Under the pieces are notes generated by a model. It was not told where the DNA came from and did not search any database. It was given only the letters and a program-made list of their open reading frames with translations. The position numbers were made by a program, and so were the translations under genes. A DNA stretch of 64,000 nucleotides from Mycobacterium simiae (GTDB taxonomy: Bacteria; Actinomycetota; Actinomycetes; Mycobacteriales; Mycobacteriaceae), in NCBI RefSeq assembly GCF_010727605.1, contig NZ_AP022568.1, positions 4,092,001-4,156,000 on the forward strand, written 5' to 3'. Shown here piece after piece: positions 59,284 to 64,000 of the stretch (position 1 is the first letter of the stretch; every line of letters starts with the position of its first letter).

Positions 59284-59291
59284 GGCGACGG

Positions 59292-60257
59292 TCACTCCTG
59301 CTGTGGTTCGCGGAGTTGTTGTTCGGGGTGGTGGTAGGAGTTGGTGCGGGGTTGGCCGCGGTCGAGATGTGGCGGCGGGATCCATTCGGTGTGGCCGTTG
59401 GCGCGTCGTCGGGTGGTCCAGCCGTGGGGTTGCAGGAGTCGGTGGTGGGGTCCGCAGGCGAGGGTGAGGTTGTCGATGCCGGTGTCGTGGCAGGTGGCGT
59501 AGTCGGTGATGTGGTGGACTTCGCAGTAGTAGCCGCCGACGTCGCAGGCGGGGGCGGCCAACTTCGCCAGGACGGCGTCCAGGGTCGCGCGCAGTTCGGG
59601 GGTCAGCCAGCCGCTCACCGCGGACATGCCGTCGGGTTGCTGCCTGCCCAGGGTCAGGCCGCGACGGTGCGCACGGTCGTCGGCGGTGAAGTTGCCGTCG
59701 GGGTTGAGGCAGTCGGTCAGCTTCTCGGCGAGCCGGGCCAACTGGTCGGGCCGGTACTGGGTAGCCAGCCCGGCCAAATGCGTTTCGGCCTGGGTGCGGG
59801 TGTCGTCGTCGATCCAGCCGGGCAACCGGTGGTAGAAGCCGCGAATCACCGCCACATGCTCCCGCCCCAACCGCCCCGCACGCTGCCCGGCCGCAGTCGC
59901 GGCCAACACCGGCGCCAACGGCGCCCCGGTCAACGCGCACCGCTCACCCAGATCGGCGGCTTCACGGACCCGCCGTCCGGCTTCGGCGCGGCTGACCTGC
60001 GTCCAGTCGGCGATCGCATGCGACAATCTGCCGCCCAACTCCGCCGGCGTGGCCTCCCGGGCCAACTGGTTGATCAGCGGGTGCTCGCCGGCGGGCAGCA
60101 TGCGGCGGACCCGCTCGTAGCGGGCCAGCATCACCAACCGATCCCGAGTCGTGAGCATCCGGGCGTCGAGGCCAAGAACGGTGTCGAGCGCGGCCTCGAG
60201 CGTGTCGAAGGCCGCGGTGACGGTGTCGCCGTCGAGCAGTGCTGAACTCGAATTCAT
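59292..60257 (-). CDS. 13E12-type DUF222/HNH endonuclease with internal deletion
   Basis: 321 residues. The N-terminal DUF222 part is intact to about residue 230 (LTPELRATLDAVLAKLAAP). It then jumps straight to CDVGGYYCEVHHITDYATC and NLTLACGPHHRLL of the HNH domain. Full-length relatives, as I remember them, have about 120 more residues between these points, including more of DUF222 and the first Cys pair of the HNH zinc site. The frame is kept across the junction near plus-strand position 59550. Activity is doubtful. The 13E12 family is a repeated gene in mycobacteria, so this may be a decaying copy. ATG start, no strong Shine-Dalgarno. Confidence 0.82.
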   Translation of the reverse strand: MNSSSALLDGDTVTAAFDTLEAALDTVLGLDARMLTTRDRLVMLARYERVRRMLPAGEHPLINQLAREATPAELGGRLSHAIADWTQVSRAEAGRRVREAADLGERCALTGAPLAPVLAATAAGQRAGRLGREHVAVIRGFYHRLPGWIDDDTRTQAETHLAGLATQYRPDQLARLAEKLTDCLNPDGNFTADDRAHRRGLTLGRQQPDGMSAVSGWLTPELRATLDAVLAKLAAPACDVGGYYCEVHHITDYATCHDTGIDNLTLACGPHHRLLQPHGWTTRRRANGHTEWIPPPHLDRGQPRTNSYHHPEQQLREPQQE

Positions 60258-60497
60258 ACCCCGACGCTAGGCACCCCCACCGACACAAACCGGCCCCGAT
60301 GTGACAACAGAAACGTAAGTGACGCAAGAAAATTCGCCAGTGTGCAGCCACGGCGAAACTCAGCCAAACCCGGACCAAACGACACCTCCACCAAACTCCG
60401 TCGAGGCATGCCGGTGCGCGTCCCCCGAGTTGTCGGTGCACCCACTTAGACTTCGCGGTGCCTTGATAGCCACGCCGTTGCCGAAGGGAGCGCCGGG

Positions 60498-61640
60498 ATG
60501 CGATTTCTGCATACCGCCGACTGGCAGCTGGGCATGACCCGGCACTTTCTCGCCGGGGACGCCCAGCCGCGGTACTCGGCCGCCCGTCGCGATGCGGTGG
60601 CCGGCCTGGGCGCCCTGGCGGCCGAGGTGGGCGCCGAATTCGTCGTTGTCGCCGGCGATGTATTCGAACACAATCAGCTCGCTCCCGAGGTGATCGGTCA
60701 ATCGCTGGAAGCCATGCGCGCCATCGGTATTCCGGTCTACCTGTTACCGGGAAACCACGATCCCCTCGATGCGTCGTCGGTGTTCACCAGTGCCTTGTTC
60801 AAGGCCGAATGTCCGGACAACGTCGTGGTGCTCGATCGAGCCGGCATCCATCAGGTGCGGCCGGGCGTCGAGATCGTCGCTGCGCCATGGCGGTCCAAGG
60901 CTCCGACCACCGATCTGGTCGCCGAAGTTCTCGACGGCCTGAGCCCCGCACCCGTCACCCGCATCCTCGTCGCCCACGGCGGCGTCGACGTCCTGGACCC
61001 CGACCGCGACAAGCCGTCGCTGATTCGACTGGCCGGGCTCGAGCAGGCACTCGCTCGCGGCACGGCCCACTATGCGGCGCTGGGGGACAAGCATTCGCTC
61101 ACCCAGGTCGGCGGCACCGGCCGCGTGTGGTATTCCGGGTCACCGGAAGTCACGAATTTCGATGACGTGGAATCCGACCCGGGACACGTCCTGGTCGTCG
61201 ACATCGATGACTCCCGTGCGGTGTCGGTGATGCCCCATCGAGTGGGGCGCTGGCGATTCGTCACCTTGCACCGCCAGGTCGACAACAGCCGCGACATTGC
61301 CGACCTCGACATGAATCTCGACCTGATGACCGACAAGGATCGCACCGTGGTGCGGCTGGCACTGACGGGTTCGTTGACGGTGACCGATCGCGCCGCCTTG
61401 GACGCCTGCCTAGACCGATACGGTCGGCTGTTCGCCCACTTGGGCACGTGGGAACGCCACACGGACCTGGCGGTGATCCCCGCCGACGGCGAGTTCACCG
61501 ATCTGGGGATCGGCGGGTTCGCCGCCGCGGCGGTCGAAGAGCTGGTCGCCACGGCTCGCGGCGACGACCTCGAGTCGGCCAGCGATGCCCAGGCCGCACT
61601 GGCGCTGCTGCTGCGGCTGACCGACCGGGGCGCGGCATGA
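60498..61640 (+). CDS. SbcD-like DNA repair metallophosphoesterase (Rv1277-like)
   Basis: 380 residues. Two-metal phosphoesterase motifs in order: FLHTADWQLG, VVAGDVFEHN, LLPGNHDPLD, LVAHGGVD, and ALGDKHSLTQ. Acts as the nuclease subunit with an SbcC-like ATPase, the next gene, which overlaps by 4 bp. Likely in DNA double-strand break end processing. Slightly shorter than the 417 residues I recall for Rv1277. ATG at 60498 follows GAAGGGAG. The preceding 240-bp gap up to the HNH gene shows no clear element. Confidence 0.92.
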   Translation: MRFLHTADWQLGMTRHFLAGDAQPRYSAARRDAVAGLGALAAEVGAEFVVVAGDVFEHNQLAPEVIGQSLEAMRAIGIPVYLLPGNHDPLDASSVFTSALFKAECPDNVVVLDRAGIHQVRPGVEIVAAPWRSKAPTTDLVAEVLDGLSPAPVTRILVAHGGVDVLDPDRDKPSLIRLAGLEQALARGTAHYAALGDKHSLTQVGGTGRVWYSGSPEVTNFDDVESDPGHVLVVDIDDSRAVSVMPHRVGRWRFVTLHRQVDNSRDIADLDMNLDLMTDKDRTVVRLALTGSLTVTDRAALDACLDRYGRLFAHLGTWERHTDLAVIPADGEFTDLGIGGFAAAAVEELVATARGDDLESASDAQAALALLLRLTDRGAA

Positions 61641-64000
61641 AGTTGCACCGGCTGGTATTGACGAACTACCGCGGAATCCGGCACCGTGACCTCGAATTCC
61701 CCGACCGCGGCGTGGTCGTGGTGAGCGGCGCCAACGAGATCGGCAAGTCGTCCATGATCGAGGCGCTGGACTTGCTGCTGGAGTCCAGGGACCGATCCAC
61801 CAAAAAAGAAGTCAAGCAGGTCAAACCCACCAACAGTGATGTCGGTTCCGAGGTAACGGCCGAAATTAGCTGCGGCACATACCGATTCGTGTACCGGAAG
61901 CGGTTCCACAAAAAATCCGAGACGGAGTTGACCGTACTGGCGCCGCGCCGCGAGCAACTGACCGGTGACGAAGCGCACGATCGCGTACGCGCGATGCTCG
62001 CCGAGACTGTGGACAACGATCTGTGGCATGCCCAACGCGTCTTGCAGGCCACCTCGACCGCCCCGGTCGATCTGTCCGGTTGCGACGCGCTGTCGCGGGC
62101 ACTCGACGTCGCCGCCGGCGACCAGGCCGCGCTGTCGGGCAACGAGCCGTTGCTGATCGAGCGCATCGACGCGGAATATGCACGTTACTTCACCGGTACC
62201 GGGCGGCCCACCGGCGAATGGGCCGCGGCCATCTCCCGGCTGGCCGAGGCGGAGGACCGCGTGGCCGAATGCCGGGCGGCGGTCGCGGAGGTCGACGATC
62301 GGGTGGGTCGCCATGCCGCGCTGACCGCGCAAGTCGCCGAACTCTCGCACCTGCAAGTCGCGACGGGTCCGCGACTGGCCTGCGCGCAGGCCGCGGCCGA
62401 TAAGATCGCCGACCTCACTCGCCAAGCCCGCGAAGCCACATTGGTCGCGGCCGCCGCGGCGGCCACCAGCAACGCCGCCACCGCCGCACACACCGGGCGG
62501 TTGCGACTGGTCGCCGACATCGAAGCCCGCGCAGCGGCTGTCGCGGCCGCCGAGGCCGCGGCACAGCAAGCCGCCGAGGCGCAGACCGAGGCGCGTGCGC
62601 AGGCCGACGCGGCCGGTGCGGCGCTGCGGCAGGCCAGCCAAGTCGTGGCCGACCTGCAGGCTCGCACCGACGCCGCACGGCGGACCGTCGATCAACTCGC
62701 CGGCCGCGAAGAGCGTGACCGGCTGACCGCACGACTGGCCAGGATCGAGGCGATCCAGCGTGACCGCGGCCGCGTCACTGCCGAGTTGGACCGGATCGTC
62801 CTCACCGAGGAGCAGCTTCGGCGCATCGAAGCCGCCGCCGCCGCCGTCGACCGGACCAGCGACCAGCTGGAGATGATCTCTGCGGCAATCGACTTCACCG
62901 CCATTGCTGCGGTCGAACTCACCGTCGGACACCAACATGTGTCGTTGTCGGCCGGAGAGAGCCTGTCGACGACGTGCACGGGTCCCACCGAGATCGAGGT
63001 GCCCGGTGTTCTGACGGCGCGGATCACCCCCGGCGCGACTGCGCTCGACGTTCAGGCGAAACACGCTGCTGCCCAACAGGAATTCGCTGCCGCGCTGACG
63101 GCCGGTGGGGTCACAGATCTCGCCGCGGCCCGCTCGACCGACCAGCATCGCCGTGAGTTGCAGAGCAGCCGCGACCAATTGAGTGCGACCCTGTCCGGCG
63201 TGTGCGGCGACGACGACATCGACGCGCTGCGGGAACGCCTGGCGCGGCTGCGCGCCGATCAACCGGCCGAGCCCGACCTCTTGCGCACCGATGTTGGCGC
63301 CGCCCGCACCGAGCTCGACACCGCGCAAGCGGCGCTGCTGACCGCAACCGCCGCATCCGAGGCCCGCCGTCGTGACGCCGTGGCCGCGGACACCCGGCTC
63401 ACCGAAACCTCCACGACTGCAACACTTCTACTCAGCGAGGTGACCAGCCAGCAAGCCGAACTGAGCAGGGCCGCCGCCCAGCTCGTTCAAGAGCGCGCCT
63501 CGGTGAGCGACGAAGGCCTGGCCTCGTCGGCGCTGGCCGCGCAACGCGCCGCAGAAACCGCGCAGCAGCGGGCCGACGAACTGGACCGGCAATTGGCCGA
63601 CGCCGCGCCGGACGCGGTTGCCGCCGAATTGGCGGCGGCCACCGAGGCCGCCTGCTCGCTGCGCCGCCGCCATGAAGACGCGACCGCGCAACTGCGTGAA
63701 CTGGCCGTCGAGCTCTCGGTTTTCGGCAGTGAAGGTCGGCAAGGCAAGCTTGACGCCGCGGAGATCGAGCGCGAGCACGCGGCCAGCCAGCACGCGCGGA
63801 TCGGCAGCCGGGCCCGGGCCGCCCAGTTGTTGCGGTCGGTGATGTCCCGCCACCGCGACACCACCCGGCTCGGTTATGTCGAGCCGTACCGCACGGAATT
63901 GCAGCGGCTCGGTCGCCCGGTCTTCGGGCCCAGCTTCGAAGTCGACATCGACACCGACCTGTGTATCCGCAGCCGAACCCTCGACGGCGTCACGGTGCCC
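61637..64000 (+). CDS. SbcC/SMC-like ATPase (Rv1278-like), 3' end beyond the window
   Basis: The reading frame is open from ATG 61637 to the right edge (788 codons; Rv1278 has about 875, so only the end is missing). Walker A GANEIGKSS is at about residues 34 to 42 in an AAA_23-type N-terminus (LTNYRGIRHRDLEFPD). A very Ala/Glu/Arg/Gln-rich coiled-coil region follows, from about residue 190 to 720, broken by a globular stretch near 420 to 480. ATGA overlap with the SbcD-like gene. The C-terminal ABC signature and Walker B are not in the window. A long open frame on the opposite strand is only a composition shadow. Confidence 0.92.
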   Translation, partial: MKLHRLVLTNYRGIRHRDLEFPDRGVVVVSGANEIGKSSMIEALDLLLESRDRSTKKEVKQVKPTNSDVGSEVTAEISCGTYRFVYRKRFHKKSETELTVLAPRREQLTGDEAHDRVRAMLAETVDNDLWHAQRVLQATSTAPVDLSGCDALSRALDVAAGDQAALSGNEPLLIERIDAEYARYFTGTGRPTGEWAAAISRLAEAEDRVAECRAAVAEVDDRVGRHAALTAQVAELSHLQVATGPRLACAQAAADKIADLTRQAREATLVAAAAAATSNAATAAHTGRLRLVADIEARAAAVAAAEAAAQQAAEAQTEARAQADAAGAALRQASQVVADLQARTDAARRTVDQLAGREERDRLTARLARIEAIQRDRGRVTAELDRIVLTEEQLRRIEAAAAAVDRTSDQLEMISAAIDFTAIAAVELTVGHQHVSLSAGESLSTTCTGPTEIEVPGVLTARITPGATALDVQAKHAAAQQEFAAALTAGGVTDLAAARSTDQHRRELQSSRDQLSATLSGVCGDDDIDALRERLARLRADQPAEPDLLRTDVGAARTELDTAQAALLTATAASEARRRDAVAADTRLTETSTTATLLLSEVTSQQAELSRAAAQLVQERASVSDEGLASSALAAQRAAETAQQRADELDRQLADAAPDAVAAELAAATEAACSLRRRHEDATAQLRELAVELSVFGSEGRQGKLDAAEIEREHAASQHARIGSRARAAQLLRSVMSRHRDTTRLGYVEPYRTELQRLGRPVFGPSFEVDIDTDLCIRSRTLDGVTVP

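Noticed and set aside
59292..60257. Insertion sequence at the HNH gene
   Set aside because: No transposase, terminal inverted repeats or target duplication were found by eye; the 13E12 family is a repeated gene, not a full element.
61070..63328. Open frame of 752 codons on the minus strand
   Set aside because: It lies opposite the SbcD/SbcC-like genes, whose domains and overlap are clear. High GC removes stop codons from the opposite strand; no recognisable domain.

Overview
The window is high-GC DNA from a Mycobacterium, most likely a slow-growing non-tuberculous species related to the M. tuberculosis complex. This rests on gene order and protein similarity recalled from M. tuberculosis (Rv numbers), not on a search. 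The backbone follows Rv1235 to Rv1278: lpqY-sugABC, corA, mdh, lpqZ, an SDR, kgd, a membrane protein, an MFS exporter, a RecB-like helicase, lprE, deaD, an acyltransferase, tetR-cyp130, a GlcD-type oxidase, tap, udgB, a FAD monooxygenase, a DDN-type protein, a HIT protein, amiB2, adenylyl cyclase Rv1264, abmR (Rv1265), pknH, embR, a run of secreted proteins with lprA, two ABC exporters, lprB-lprC, a SixA phosphatase and an SbcD/SbcC-like pair. lpqY is cut by the left edge and the SbcC-like gene by the right edge.

Several loci depart from the M. tuberculosis layout. vapBC33, PE_PGRS23 and relBE are absent. Present instead are a SUFU-domain gene after sugC, a malic enzyme after mdh, a second copy of the SDR gene, a siderophore-interacting flavoprotein behind an IdeR-like box (about 25.5 kb), a luciferase-like flavin enzyme and a very large c-di-GMP enzyme (33 to 38 kb), a DNA-deoxyinosine glycosylase (40.4 kb), a second PknH-like kinase with an FHA-ABC exporter (45 to 49.5 kb), and a shrunken 13E12-type HNH gene (59.3 kb).

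Functional groups: trehalose recycling (LpqY-SugABC); central carbon at the malate and 2-oxoglutarate nodes (Mdh, malic enzyme, Kgd); DNA and RNA processing (helicase, DeaD, two UDG-superfamily glycosylases, SbcD/SbcC-like pair); signalling (c-di-GMP enzyme, cAMP cyclase, two Ser/Thr kinases with two FHA-containing candidate partners); and cell envelope or secreted proteins (six lipoproteins, three small exported proteins, four ABC or MFS exporters).

The most unusual non-coding features are two tandem arrays with 56-bp units, one between kgd and the second SDR gene, one in the lprE/deaD divergent region. Their sequences differ, but both units are a 7-bp stem, an 11-nt loop and a 31-bp linker. 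A strong antisense-facing promoter after the cyclase gene sits where M. tuberculosis encodes the small RNA Mcr11. Many starts look leaderless, with a TANNNT hexamer 5 to 9 nt before the start codon. No tRNA, rRNA, CRISPR array, complete insertion sequence or prophage was seen.
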